Positions 41,295 through 49,755 of a DNA stretch of 64,000 nucleotides are shown here, piece after piece. The position numbers were made by a program, and so were the translations under genes. Origin of the DNA: Sphaerisporangium flaviroseum (GTDB lineage Bacteria > Actinomycetota > Actinomycetes > Streptosporangiales > Streptosporangiaceae); assembly GCF_039537005.1 (NCBI RefSeq), contig NZ_BAAAZR010000001.1, positions 310,001-374,000 on the forward strand. The letters are read 5' to 3'. The notes beneath the pieces were generated by a model that was not told the origin of the DNA, did not search any database, and saw only the letters and a program-made list of their open reading frames with translations. The number at the start of each line of letters is the position of its first letter. Position 1 is the stretch's first letter.

Positions 41295-41783
41295 ATGATC
41301 CCCTCGACGCTACAACCGGAGCAACCCATTGAGCAGCAGCGCCCGCCGCAGGAGCGGCAGAGGAGCTCCGGCAAGTGGATCGGCCTGATGGTGGCCGGGA
41401 TCGCCATCCTGTTAACCGGCTTCGCCGCGGGCGTCGTGGTCACCTCGAATGCGACGACGGAGCCTTCGCCTGCGGCGTCGGTCCCGCCGACGACTGCGAC
41501 GTCCACCCTCCTGGACATCCTTGGGCCGAACCTTGAGCAGCGCACCGCCTACCTCAAGATCCTCGGGGAGATGAACCCCGAATTCGCCTCGAACCCTGAC
41601 CGCGCGGTACGCCGAGGACAGAGCTTGTGCCTCGACATCGCCGAGGGCATGCCAAGGGTCAAAGTCGAGGACAATGCGCTGAAGCAGTTCTCCAGTACGA
41701 ATGGCGTAGGCCTGGACCAGGCGCGCGACATTGTGGCTGCGGCGAACAGGTTCATCTGCCCGAAGATCACCATGACGTCCTAG
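41295..41783 (+). CDS. Membrane-anchored DUF732-like protein
   Basis: A 162-residue protein: Gln/Pro-rich cytoplasmic tail, one membrane helix (about 29-50, IGLMVAGIAILLTGFAAGVV), a Thr/Pro/Ala linker, then an extracytoplasmic domain (about 75-158) with two Cys (SLCLDIA and FICPK) that match the DUF732 disulfide pattern of actinomycete surface proteins. Function unknown. A terminator follows. Confidence 0.7.
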   Translation: MIPSTLQPEQPIEQQRPPQERQRSSGKWIGLMVAGIAILLTGFAAGVVVTSNATTEPSPAASVPPTTATSTLLDILGPNLEQRTAYLKILGEMNPEFASNPDRAVRRGQSLCLDIAEGMPRVKVEDNALKQFSSTNGVGLDQARDIVAAANRFICPKITMTS

Positions 41784-41799
41784 CCCCCACACAGACGAA

Positions 41800-41823
41800 A
41801 GGCACCGCTAGGGAGCGGTGCCT
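41800..41823 (+). terminator. Hairpin terminator
   Basis: AGGCACCGCT (41800-41809) pairs perfectly with AGCGGTGCCT (41814-41823), loop AGGG, 17 bp past the DUF732-like stop codon. Confidence 0.75.
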
Positions 41824-41832
41824 GGTCGCAGG

Positions 41833-41936
41833 CTCGTACGGCGCGTATCCGGGAACAGCTCCTGAAACTGGACGGTGGAGAGATCTCGTACGGCGCGTAT
41901 CCGGGAACAGCTCCTGGAACCGGACGGTGGAGAGAT
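41833..41936 (+). repeat. Two 52-bp direct repeats
   Basis: Units 41833-41884 and 41885-41936 are identical except for about three bases (CTGAAACTGG against CTGGAACCGG). The second lies in the integrase remnant frame, so part of that decayed gene was duplicated in tandem. Confidence 0.8.
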
Positions 41937-42050
41937 GGTGCTCAGTCCTCCGAAATCGCGAGCCGGGAGACGTACGGTCGGTATCCCCTCGGCCACCATT
42001 CCGGCGCTGACGGACCATCTCCTGCACCGCGCCATCGACGGAAGCGAAGC
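41875..42050 (+). pseudogene. Tyrosine integrase remnant (central part)
   Basis: The frame reads RIREQLLEPDGGEMVLSPPK then SRAGRRTVGIPSATIPALTDHL, the conserved middle stretch of actinomycete phage/AICE tyrosine recombinases (GPPKSRAGRR.VGIP..). No start, no catalytic Arg box and no C-terminus remain. Confidence 0.6.
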
Positions 42051-42071
42051 GCATCCCCGTTGCGAGGGTGC

Positions 42072-43268
42072 CTACGCCGGTGCCTTGACGGCCGAGCCCT
42101 CCGCGACCCGCTCTCGCGTGACGCGGCGGCGCCGGGTCGGCAGCCCGAGTGTCGGGTTGCCGACGCTCCAGGCGGCGCCCTTGCAGATCAGCTCCTTGTA
42201 GACGGCGGCGAGCCGACCGGTCAGGACCGGCCGCACGGCGCGGTCGTCGGCGGTGACGTACTGGATCAGACCCTCCTTGCGGCCCAGTGAGATGCACTGG
42301 TTGAAGTAGCGGATCGGCGCGTTCGGGAGCTTCCCGCCGGTCAGGCGCGCCGCGATCGCGTCGGCGGCCCGCCACGCGGTCGGAGTTCCCGAGGCGCACG
42401 ACATCCGCAGCGGCTTGTCCCCGGGGCCCATCGCCATGGCCGCGTCCCCGATTGCGTACACGCCCGGGTGCGAGACCGAGCGCATGGTCGCGTCGACCAC
42501 GATCTGGCCGGTTCCGGTGACCTCCAGGGTGGTCGCCTTCGCGATCGGGTGGACCGCGAAACCGGTGGTCCACACGGTGACCGCGGCCGGGATGGCCTTG
42601 CCGTCGGCGGTGACGACGCGGTCGGCTTCGACTCCGGTGACGGCGGCGTGCTCGTGCACGGTGATCCCGAGCTTGCCGAAGACCTTGCACAGGTGCTCAC
42701 GGCCCTTGGGTGAGAGCCAGTCGCCGAGGCCGCCGCGGGCGGCGAGGGCGACGTCGAGGTCCGGGCGGGTCTCGGCGATCTCGGTCGCGGCCTCCAGGCC
42801 GGTGAGGCCGCCGCCTACGACGACCACGGTCTGCCCGGCGTCGAGGCGGGCCAGGCGCTCACGCAGCCGGAGGGCTCCGGGGCGGCCTGCGATCTCATAG
42901 GCGTGCTCGGCGGTCCCGGGGACGCCTTGGGCGTCCCAGCCGCTGCCGAGGGCGTAGACGAGAGTGTCATAAGCGAGTTCTTCGGTGCCGTCCGCGTCGG
43001 CGACCACCACGGTCTTACGATCGACGTCAACGCCGGTGACCTTCCCGAGCCTCAGTTCGACACCTGTGCCCGCGAACATCTCTCTGAACGGCCGGGGCTT
43101 GAGGTCTTGGCCGACCGCGAGCTGGTGGTTGCGGACGCGTTCGACGAAGTCGGGCTCGGCGTTGACGAGGGTGATGGCGACGTCCTCGCGGTGGAGCCGC
43201 CTGGCGAGACGACCGGCGGCGATGGCTCCGGTGTATCCGGCTCCGAGAACGATGATGCGGTGCTGCAT
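42072..43268 (-). CDS. NAD(P)H-dependent FAD oxidoreductase (NDH-2-like)
   Basis: A 398-residue pyridine nucleotide-disulfide-type flavoprotein resembling type II NADH dehydrogenases. FAD site IIVLGAGYTGAIAAGRL (4-20); NAD site VVVVGGGLTGLEAATEIAE (about 150); second FAD site HPGVYAIGDAAMAMGP (about 270). There is no clear C-terminal membrane anchor. ATG at 43268 has AAGGAG eight bases upstream. It lies 93 bp behind an ECF41-type sigma gene; such oxidoreductases are the standard ECF41 partners and targets. Confidence 0.85.
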   Translation of the reverse strand: MQHRIIVLGAGYTGAIAAGRLARRLHREDVAITLVNAEPDFVERVRNHQLAVGQDLKPRPFREMFAGTGVELRLGKVTGVDVDRKTVVVADADGTEELAYDTLVYALGSGWDAQGVPGTAEHAYEIAGRPGALRLRERLARLDAGQTVVVVGGGLTGLEAATEIAETRPDLDVALAARGGLGDWLSPKGREHLCKVFGKLGITVHEHAAVTGVEADRVVTADGKAIPAAVTVWTTGFAVHPIAKATTLEVTGTGQIVVDATMRSVSHPGVYAIGDAAMAMGPGDKPLRMSCASGTPTAWRAADAIAARLTGGKLPNAPIRYFNQCISLGRKEGLIQYVTADDRAVRPVLTGRLAAVYKELICKGAAWSVGNPTLGLPTRRRRVTRERVAEGSAVKAPA

Positions 43269-43338
43269 CTTCTTTGCTCCTTCATGCGCGGGTTCGCCAC
43301 TTGAACCGAGCGGCCCGCCGTTTCCTGACAGGAACGCG

Positions 43339-43356
43339 ATGTGAAGCACCTCACAT
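43339..43356. promoter_or_regulatory. Inverted repeat upstream of the oxidoreductase gene
   Basis: ATGTGA (43339-43344) and TCACAT (43351-43356) form a 6-bp inverted repeat in the gap between the sigma gene and its partner. A TGTCAGG element lies nearby on the minus strand and weakly resembles the TGTCACA -35 of ECF41 promoters. Confidence 0.4.
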
Positions 43357-43361
43357 AGCGC

Positions 43362-44306
43362 TCAGAAGACGTTGAACAGGGACTCCCCGTGGTCGGCGGC
43401 CGCCCACTGCGCGGTCGCGCGTTCGAGCTTGTCGGGGTTGACCTGGTTGCGGACCGCGGCGATGCCCTCGCCGGTGACCTCCAGGCACATGACGCCGACG
43501 ACCCGGCCGTCCAGCACGACCACGACGGCGGGCTCGCCGTTGGCGGTCCAGGCGTAGACCTCGGGCGAGCCGCCGGCCAAGGCGCGCTTGGCCTCGCCGG
43601 GTTTGAACAGGCCCCACAGGAACTTCGCGACCGCGACGGCGCCCACGAACGCCTTGGCGCGGGCCGGGACCTTCCCGCCGCCGTCTCCGATCGAGATGGC
43701 GTCCTCGGTGAGCAGGCGCACGAGCGGCTCGGTCCGGCCGCTGGTGGCGGCCGCCAGGAACTCCTCGACGATCCGCCGGGCGGCGCCCTCGTCGACCTCG
43801 GTGCGGACCTTGCCGTCCGCGATGTGCTTCTTGGCGCGGTGGAAGATCTGCTGGCTGGCGGCCTCGGTGGTGTCGAGGATCTCGGCGATCTCCCGGTGCG
43901 GGTAGTCAAAGGCCTCCCGCAGCACGTACACCGCCCGCTCGTTCGGCGAGAGGCGCTCCATGAGGGTGAGGACCGCGTACGAGACCGATTCACGCTGCTC
44001 GACGGTGTCGGCCGGGCCGAGCATCGGGTCCCCGGCGAGCAGCGGCTCGGGAAGCCATTGGCCCACATAGGTCTCGCGGCGCGCTCGCGCGGAGGCGAGC
44101 TGGTTGAGGCACAGGTTGGTAAGGACCTTCGTCAACCACGCCTCGGGGATCTCGATGCGGTCGACATCTGCGGCCTGCCAGCGCAGGAACGTCTCCTGCA
44201 CGGCGTCCTCGGCCTCCGCGGCGGAGCCGAGGAGGCGGTATGCAATGGCCTCCAGGCGCGCCCTGGAGGCCTCGAACCGGCCGACGTCGCTCGCGGTCAA
44301 GGGCAT
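43362..44306 (-). CDS. ECF41-type RNA polymerase sigma factor with SnoaL-like domain
   Basis: A 314-residue sigma factor. Sigma-2: LEAIAYRLLGSAAEAEDAVQ, ETFLRWQAAD; sigma-4: RLSPNERAVYVLREAFDYPH then EIAEILDTTEAASQQIFHRA. The C-terminal SnoaL-like domain (about 185-314) has the two ECF41 hallmarks: DGGGK and NPDKL. In ECF41 this domain regulates the sigma factor without a separate anti-sigma. Adjacent to its presumed target oxidoreductase. Confidence 0.9.
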   Translation of the reverse strand: MPLTASDVGRFEASRARLEAIAYRLLGSAAEAEDAVQETFLRWQAADVDRIEIPEAWLTKVLTNLCLNQLASARARRETYVGQWLPEPLLAGDPMLGPADTVEQRESVSYAVLTLMERLSPNERAVYVLREAFDYPHREIAEILDTTEAASQQIFHRAKKHIADGKVRTEVDEGAARRIVEEFLAAATSGRTEPLVRLLTEDAISIGDGGGKVPARAKAFVGAVAVAKFLWGLFKPGEAKRALAGGSPEVYAWTANGEPAVVVVLDGRVVGVMCLEVTGEGIAAVRNQVNPDKLERATAQWAAADHGESLFNVF

Positions 44307-44396
44307 GGCCCGAGCCTAGCCCGCGCGGCACGAATCGGCCGCCGCCGCGATGGGGCCGGTCCCCGTTCACACGTGAAGGGACTTCGCGCAGGACGC

Positions 44397-44525
44397 GACA
44401 CGGGCAACATCCTCACCGCGAACGCCTGGGCGTCGATCCGGGAGCTGATGGACCGGATGGGCCACTCCATCCCGGGCCGCGATGATCTCTATCAGCACGG
44501 GTCGGACGAACGGCAACGCCGTACC
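44397..44525 (+). pseudogene. Tyrosine integrase C-terminal remnant
   Basis: The frame reads ASIRELMDRMGHS, then DLYQHGSDERQRR, the C-terminal catalytic stretch of actinomycete integrases (usual form ELM.RMGHSS..A.IYQHA..ER). The His and the Tyr positions survive but the rest of the gene is absent. It sits alone in the 370-bp gap between the ECF41 and response-regulator genes. Confidence 0.65.
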
Positions 44526-44679
44526 CGCTGCTGTACACGGTCCCCGCACCTGCGGGGGCAACACCCTTGGGGGCTCAGGCTGGAGAGCGTTCGGAGGGTG
44601 GCTCCCAGCCACCGGGTCAGCGCGTTGCCGAGCGTCTCCCGAGGTGCTGGAACGGATCGTGCGACGCGGAGATCGCCGG

Positions 44680-45327
44680 TCAGCCCAGGTCGGCGTCGTG
44701 GACCAGGATGGCGGCCTGGACCCGGTTCGCCAGGCCCAGCTTGGCCAGCAGGCGGCTGACGTGCGACTTCACCGTGCCCTCCGTCAGCCGCAGCTCGCGG
44801 CCGATATCGGCGTTGGACAGGCCGCGGGCCACGGCTCTGATCACCTCCTCCTCCCGCCCGGTGAGCCCGGCGAGCTGCCTGCGCGCGGCGTCGGCGCGGG
44901 AGGGGGTACGGTCCACGTAGGAGGCCAGCAGGCGTTTGGTGACCGACGGGGAGAGCATGGCGTGTCCGCCGGCCACCGTACGGACCGCGGCGGCCAGCTC
45001 TCGCGGCGGGCTGTCCTTGAGCAGGAAGCCGACCGCGCCCAGACGCAGCGCCTCGTGCACGTACTCGTCCAGGTCGAACGTCGTGAGCATGACGAGCTTG
45101 GGTGGGTCCGGCTGGGCGAGAAGCCGGGCGGCGGCGGTGAGGCCGTCCACGCCCGGCATGCGCACGTCCATCAGCACCACCTCGGGCCGCAGTCGCCGCA
45201 CGGCCGAGACGGCCTCGGCGCCGTCGCGAGCCTCGCCGGCGATCACGATGTCGCCGGCGGCCTCCAGGATCAGCCGCAGGCCGGAGCGGACCAGTTCCTC
45301 GTCGTCCACAAGCAGCACCCGGATCAC
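44680..45327 (-). CDS. NarL/FixJ-type response regulator
   Basis: A 215-residue two-component regulator. Receiver domain 1-120 with MIRVLLVDDEELVRSGLRLI and phosphoacceptor Asp in VVLMDVRMPGVDGL; LuxR-type HTH at about 145-210 (LTGREEEVIRAVARGLSNAD, TVKSHVSRLLAKLGL). It is 37 bp downstream of its sensor kinase on the same strand. Confidence 0.93.
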   Translation of the reverse strand: MIRVLLVDDEELVRSGLRLILEAAGDIVIAGEARDGAEAVSAVRRLRPEVVLMDVRMPGVDGLTAAARLLAQPDPPKLVMLTTFDLDEYVHEALRLGAVGFLLKDSPPRELAAAVRTVAGGHAMLSPSVTKRLLASYVDRTPSRADAARRQLAGLTGREEEVIRAVARGLSNADIGRELRLTEGTVKSHVSRLLAKLGLANRVQAAILVHDADLG

Positions 45328-45364
45328 GCAGGTCTCCCAGTCCCGCTCGCGTGCGGCGGCGCGC

Positions 45365-46492
45365 TCATGCCGGGATCCGCGCGCGCACCAGGAAGCCGCC
45401 GCCGTCCTCGGCGCTCGTCCGCAGCGTGCCGCCGAGCAGTTCGACCCGCTCCCGCAGGCCCACCAGGCCCCAGCCCGCGCCCGGCAGTTCCTCGCGCGGC
45501 GCGCCCGGCGCGTCGTTGCGCACCTCCACCTCCAGCACGTCAGGACCGTAGCGGATGCGCACGTCCGTCCCCGCGTCCCCGGCGTGCTTGTGCACGTTGG
45601 TGAGCGCCTCCTGCACCACCCGGTACGCGGTCCGCTCCACCGTCGTCTCCACCGGACGTACCTCGCCCTCGTCGTACCTGGTCACCGTGATGCCCAGGGA
45701 GCGGGACTGGTCGAGCAGCCGGTCGAGGTGGGCCAGCGTGGGCGGCGGCCGCAGCGCGCCCTCCCGGTCGGGCGAACGCGGAGAGCGCAGCACGCCGAGC
45801 ACGTCGCGCAGGTTGGCCAGCGCCTCCCGCCCGATCCCGCCGATCAGCGCGGCTACTCGGGCCGCCTCGTCGTCGTCCGTTCGCACCTCCAGCGCCCCGG
45901 CGTGCAGCACGATCAGCGAGACCCGGTGCGCGACCACGTCGTGCATCTCCCTGGCGATCCTGGCCCGCTCCTGTGCCCTGGCCTGCTCGGCCCGCAAGAC
46001 CTGCTCGCGTTCCAGCCGCTCGGCCCGCTCCCTCGCCGCCGCCAGCACCTCGCGCTTGGCACGTACGTAAAGGCCCACCGCCACCGGCAGCCCGATCATC
46101 GCCAGCGCCATTACCAGGGCGTTGCCCGGGTTGGTGGTCATCACCTCACGCAGGCCGTCCTGGCACGCGCCCACGACGGCGGAGATCCCGCACACGATCA
46201 GGCAGCCACCGAGGTAGGCGACGATGCCGCGGCTCCGGCTCAGGGTCAGTCCCGCGTAGTAGGAGGAGATCACCAGCGGCGGCCACATGACAAGCCAGGC
46301 GTAGCCGACGGCGCCCACCGCGGCCAGCGGCCACCAGGACCGCGGCACCCACCAGGTGGCCACGCCCGTGGCCGCGGAGAGCACGACCAGAACCGGGAGC
46401 GGCAGGTCCGACGGCACGCCGGCCTGCCCCTGCACCACGAGCAGTGAGAGCGCGAACACCCCTCCGCCGAGTAACACGAACCGCATGTTCAC
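45365..46492 (-). CDS. Sensor histidine kinase (HisKA_3 family)
   Basis: A 375-residue membrane kinase with four to five N-terminal membrane helices (1-155), a short coiled region, the phospho-His box ERARIAREMHDVVAHRVSL, and an HATPase with N-box VVQEALTNVHKHAGDAG and G-box GAGWGLVGLRERVELLGG. The sensing part lies in the membrane, as in LiaS/DesK-like kinases of actinomycetes. GTG at 46492 or ATG at 46486 may be the start; neither has an obvious ribosome binding site. Divergent from a secreted hydrolase gene that may be a target. Confidence 0.9.
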   Translation of the reverse strand: MNMRFVLLGGGVFALSLLVVQGQAGVPSDLPLPVLVVLSAATGVATWWVPRSWWPLAAVGAVGYAWLVMWPPLVISSYYAGLTLSRSRGIVAYLGGCLIVCGISAVVGACQDGLREVMTTNPGNALVMALAMIGLPVAVGLYVRAKREVLAAARERAERLEREQVLRAEQARAQERARIAREMHDVVAHRVSLIVLHAGALEVRTDDDEAARVAALIGGIGREALANLRDVLGVLRSPRSPDREGALRPPPTLAHLDRLLDQSRSLGITVTRYDEGEVRPVETTVERTAYRVVQEALTNVHKHAGDAGTDVRIRYGPDVLEVEVRNDAPGAPREELPGAGWGLVGLRERVELLGGTLRTSAEDGGGFLVRARIPA

Positions 46493-46586
46493 AAGCTAGG
46501 GGGTGGCCCGGAAAGGGTGTTATGACGAAAGTAGCAAAGGCCGATCGACGATCGGGGCATCCCGGGCGGCGGGCGAGGGCGCGAAC

Positions 46587-47696
46587 GTGGGTCGCATGCG
46601 TAGAACCGTTACCGCCGCCGTCGTGTCGCTGGTCGTCCTCGGTGGTCTCAGCACCCAAGCCCACGCCCGGTCCGCCGTCACGGCCGACCCGGCCCTGCCG
46701 GAGCCGACCGGCTCCCTGTCCGTCGGCACCACCACCCTGTACCTGGTCGACGCGGACCGTCCCGACCCGTGGAACCCCGCGGCGGACAAGAGAGAGCTGC
46801 TGGTCTCGCTCTGGTATCCGGCCAAGAAGACCGTGGGGAAGCGGGCGCCGTACGTGACGCCCCAGGAGTCCGCCGCGATCCTCAAGGACTACGAGGACGT
46901 TGCCCCGGACGCGCTCACCAGAACCAGGACCCACGCCAAGGTCGGCGCGCCCGTCCGGACGGTCAAGGGCGGCCTGCCCCTGGTCGTCATGTCGCCGGGG
47001 TTCAGCTTCCCGCGCGCCACCTTGACCTCGCTGGCCGAGGACCTGGCCAGCAGGGGGTATTTGATCGCAGGAGTGGAGCACACGTACGAGTCGGTCGCCA
47101 CCACGTTCCCGGACGGCCGCACCACCTCCTGCCTGGCGTGTGTGAGTGGGCAGGACGGCGCCAGGGTCGCCGCGAGCCGGGTCAAGGACGTGCGATTCGT
47201 GCTCGACGAGCTCGCCGAGGGCCGCTGGGGCAAAATGATCGACCGTGAGAGGATCGCCATGGTGGGCCACTCGATGGGCGGCAACAGCGCCGCGCTGGCC
47301 ATGGAGTCCGACTCGCGGGTGCGGGCCGGGGTCAACCTGGACGGCAGCTTCAACCCGCTGGTCAAGTCGCTGAAGCGGCCCTTCATGCTGATCGGGACCC
47401 AGGCGCTGCACACGCCCAGCGGAAAGGACCGCTCGTGGCCGGACTCCTGGCCCGGCCTGAAGGGCTGGAAGCAGTGGATCACGGTGGCGAGGACGGACCA
47501 CTCGGCATTCGTCGACTACGCCGTGCTCAGGCCCCAGCTCGGCCTGCCCGCGCAGGAGTTGGACGGCGAGCGGGCGCTGCGCATCACCCGCGCCTACCTG
47601 GCCGCCTTCCTCGACCGTCACCTGCTCGGCAGGCACACCGCAGTCGAGGACTTCCCCGAGGTCACCGACCACACATGCGACGCTCATTCGGGGTAG
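46587..47696 (+). CDS. Secreted alpha/beta hydrolase (PAF-acetylhydrolase-like)
   Basis: A 369-residue exported esterase-like enzyme. Signal peptide (about 1-30), then ELLVSLWYPAKKTVG typical of PAF-acetylhydrolase/lipase relatives, oxyanion region LPLVVMSPGFSFPR, nucleophile elbow IAMVGHSMGGNSAALA, Asp in VNLDGSF and a late DHSAFVDY with the His. Two Cys (CLACVSG) may pair. GTG at 46587 has GAGGG eight bases upstream; ATG at 46596 is the alternative. Confidence 0.82.
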   Translation: MGRMRRTVTAAVVSLVVLGGLSTQAHARSAVTADPALPEPTGSLSVGTTTLYLVDADRPDPWNPAADKRELLVSLWYPAKKTVGKRAPYVTPQESAAILKDYEDVAPDALTRTRTHAKVGAPVRTVKGGLPLVVMSPGFSFPRATLTSLAEDLASRGYLIAGVEHTYESVATTFPDGRTTSCLACVSGQDGARVAASRVKDVRFVLDELAEGRWGKMIDRERIAMVGHSMGGNSAALAMESDSRVRAGVNLDGSFNPLVKSLKRPFMLIGTQALHTPSGKDRSWPDSWPGLKGWKQWITVARTDHSAFVDYAVLRPQLGLPAQELDGERALRITRAYLAAFLDRHLLGRHTAVEDFPEVTDHTCDAHSG

Positions 47697-47759
47697 TCCT
47701 TCGAGCGTGATGGCGTGCGCGGCACGGTGGATCGGCCTGGCCCCCTGGATCCCCGACCT

Positions 47760-47781
47760 TAATGGCACGCTAATGGCACGC
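47760..47781 (+). repeat. Two 11-bp TAATGGCACGC direct repeats
   Basis: Two perfect units (47760-47770, 47771-47781), followed by GATCATG. The same unit occurs three times at 51491-51523, also followed by GATCATG. The ~150 bp after each array are also related, for example CCCGGAGCC..CCCCCGCCGGAGGCA. They look like two diverged copies of one mobile-element end or control region. Confidence 0.6.
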
Positions 47782-47999
47782 GATCATGCCCGTGTCCTAC
47801 GCGGACGCAGACGGCTCCCCCTGCCTGATCTTCCCGTCTGCCTCGACCCACCGCGAAGCGGCAGCATACCTACCCGGAGCCGAGGCCCCCGCCGGAGGCA
47901 TGGGTTTGGGGTTGCAACCTGTACCGGGGTACGGGCTTACCGTCGAGGTGTAGGGGTCGCTCGCGTGAGAGTCGGGCGGTCTTGGCACGTGGAGGGCTC

Positions 48000-48332
48000 A
48001 TGGAGTGGGCACCGGCTGCATGCACGCTGCCGACAGAGGAACGGCCGTTGAGGGTGGCGGAGTTCGATGAGTTGTTCGCCTCGGCGCTGTGCGGGCTGGA
48101 GCGTGTGACGTCTACGCGCCTGCGGCTCGTGCTGGCTGGTGGAGCACAGGTGGAGGAGACCGCGAGGGGTCTGGCTGCGCGTGAGTCGGACTGCTGCTCG
48201 TTCTTCGTCTTCACCTTCGCCGGCGACGGTAAGAGCCTGGTGCTGGACGTCGAGGTGCCCGCGGTTCAAGCCAAGGTGCTGGATGGGCTGGCGGCTCAGG
48301 CGGTCAAGGCGGCTCCCCGGGTAGCGCCGTGA
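48000..48332 (+). CDS. Conserved small protein of the MerR cassette
   Basis: A 110-residue cytoplasmic protein with a vicinal Cys pair in RESDCCSFFVFTF. Similar proteins accompany metal-responsive MerR genes in actinomycetes; the CC pair could take part in metal handling. Function unknown. ATG follows GGAGGG, and the stop overlaps the MerR GTG (GTGA). Confidence 0.65.
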   Translation: MEWAPAACTLPTEERPLRVAEFDELFASALCGLERVTSTRLRLVLAGGAQVEETARGLAARESDCCSFFVFTFAGDGKSLVLDVEVPAVQAKVLDGLAAQAVKAAPRVAP

Positions 48333-48775
48333 GTGGGAAGTGGTTGCGTACGGGAGAGGTCGCGGAGGCGGTGGGGGTCAACGTCCAGACGTTGCGTTAC
48401 TACCATCGGCGGGGCCTGCTGGAGGAGCCGCAGCGGAGCAACGGAGGGCACCGGCTGTATCCGCCGGAGACCGTGACGGTTCTTCGTGTGATCAAGGTGG
48501 CGCAACGGCTGGGCTTCACGCTGGATGAGGTGGCCGACCTGGTCGAGACAGTCGCACATCGTCATGGCAGACCCGACACGGGCTTGCAGGCGCGGGCCAC
48601 GGCCAAGCTGGCCGAGGTGGAACAGAAAATCGCCGACCTTCAGGCGATTCGCGAAACGCTCGTCCAAGCGGTCGATGCCGGGTGTGACGACCTGGTGGCG
48701 TGTGCGGGAAGTCCGTGCTGTCCCCTGCCCTTCTCGGACGTGACGGACGGGGGCCGGCATGCCGATCTCAACTGA
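48329..48775 (+). CDS. MerR family metal-responsive regulator
   Basis: A 148-residue MerR protein. HTH and wing: GEVAEAVGVNVQTLRYYHRR, GLLEEPQRSNGGHRLYPPE; long dimer helix ending in AKLAEVEQKIADLQAIRETL; C-terminal Cys cluster DDLVACAGSPCCPLPF, as in mercury- or other thiophilic-metal sensors. Overlaps both neighbours, giving a four-gene coupled cassette with a MerT-like and a YnfA-like membrane protein. Confidence 0.87.
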   Translation: MSGKWLRTGEVAEAVGVNVQTLRYYHRRGLLEEPQRSNGGHRLYPPETVTVLRVIKVAQRLGFTLDEVADLVETVAHRHGRPDTGLQARATAKLAEVEQKIADLQAIRETLVQAVDAGCDDLVACAGSPCCPLPFSDVTDGGRHADLN

Positions 48776-49088
48776 TCCCAGCCGACGCCGGCGACTGCTT
48801 CCGGCTGGCGTGACGGGCTTGGCTGCACTGGCCTGCGCCGCCTGCTGTGTGCTTCCTGTACTGCTGGCGGCAGGGGTGATCGGTGGCGCTGGAGCTGTGG
48901 CGCTGACGAACATCATGCCGATGGTGGCTCTGGGCCTGGCGGGTGTGACCGTGCTGATCTGGGGGCTGGCATGGTTTCTCCGGAGCCGCAGGCGGGTGAC
49001 TGGGTGCGCGGGCGGAGACGGCTGCGGCTGCCACAGTGCGAAGACCCGTCAGCACCTGGTAAGCGACCCTCTACAGTCACGGCTGTGA
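48759..49088 (+). CDS. MerT-like small membrane protein with Cys pairs
   Basis: A 109-residue inner-membrane protein with two to three helices. The first has the Cys pair CAACCVLPVLLAAGVIGGAG, reminiscent of MerT/MerC mercuric transporters; the C-terminus holds CAGGDGCGCH, a possible MerP-like metal docking tail. Import of Hg(II) or another soft metal ion is likely. There is no mercuric reductase (merA) nearby, so detoxification is incomplete here. Confidence 0.68.
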   Translation: MPISTDPSRRRRLLPAGVTGLAALACAACCVLPVLLAAGVIGGAGAVALTNIMPMVALGLAGVTVLIWGLAWFLRSRRRVTGCAGGDGCGCHSAKTRQHLVSDPLQSRL

Positions 49089-49417
49089 CTGTCGCGCGTT
49101 CCCTGCTGCTGTTCGTGGTCGCCGCGCTCGCCGAGATCGGCGGGGCCTGGCTGGTCTGGCAGGGGGTTCGAGAACAACGCGGGCTGCTGTGGGTCGGCGC
49201 CGGGTTCATCGCTCTGGGCTTTTACGGGCTCGTGGCCACCTTCCAACCGGATGCCCACTTCGGCCGCATCCTGGCCGCCTACGGCGGAGTGTTCGTGGCG
49301 GGCTCACTGGTGTGGGGCATGGTGGTAGACAAGTTTCGCCCCGATCGGTGGGACCTGATCGGGGCGGCCATCTGCCTGCTGGGTGTGCTGGTCATCATGT
49401 ACGCCCCACGCGGGTGA
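49085..49417 (+). CDS. YnfA family membrane protein
   Basis: A 110-residue, four-helix protein of the YnfA/UPF0060 family, related to small multidrug transporters: LFVVAALAEIGGAWLVWQGV, GLVATFQPDAHFGRILAAYGG, VFVAGSLVWGMVVDKFRPDR, WDLIGAAICLLGVLVIMYAP. The GTG start overlaps the upstream stop. Last gene of the MerR cassette. Confidence 0.87.
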   Translation: MTVARSLLLFVVAALAEIGGAWLVWQGVREQRGLLWVGAGFIALGFYGLVATFQPDAHFGRILAAYGGVFVAGSLVWGMVVDKFRPDRWDLIGAAICLLGVLVIMYAPRG

Positions 49418-49466
49418 CCATCGAGTGACCTACGCCAGTGCACCGCTGTTGCACCGCATGGCGATG

Positions 49467-49626
49467 GCGCGTCCTCGGTCGGCGGGTGCGGCTTGGTACG
49501 GCGGGTGCTGCGTGCGGCGGGCGGCCCGCGTTCCCGCCGCCGGCCGGGACCGGCGTCCACGCCGCACGCCCGGCCGGGCGGAGCGGGCGGCGGGCCGTGC
49601 GGCGGCGCGGAGCGCCGTCGCCTTGA
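49467..49626 (+). repeat. Dispersed GC-rich repeat, copy A
   Basis: About 160 bp that match 53910-54069 at roughly 94 percent by eye (about ten differences), same orientation. The core includes GGCGGCCCGCGTTCCCGCCG and ends GGCGGCGCGGAGCGC..CCTTGA. It fills most of the gap between the YnfA gene and the next gene. Confidence 0.8.
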
Positions 49627-49755
49627 TCGGCGGTTCTGGTGTGCGAGCGTCATGTGTGCGGTGCCCCTGTCATGCTGCCCCGTAGGCGTGACGAGGGTGC
49701 TTTAGGCCGCGGTGGACAATATGAGCTTTCGACCGCCAGGGAAGAGGATGGTCCT

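Noticed and set aside
44538..44566. A GGTCCCCGCACCTGCGGGGGC stretch resembling a type I-E CRISPR repeat
   Set aside because: Only one copy is present, with no spacer-length repetition and no cas genes. A GC-rich hairpin or the fossil of one repeat cannot be called an array.
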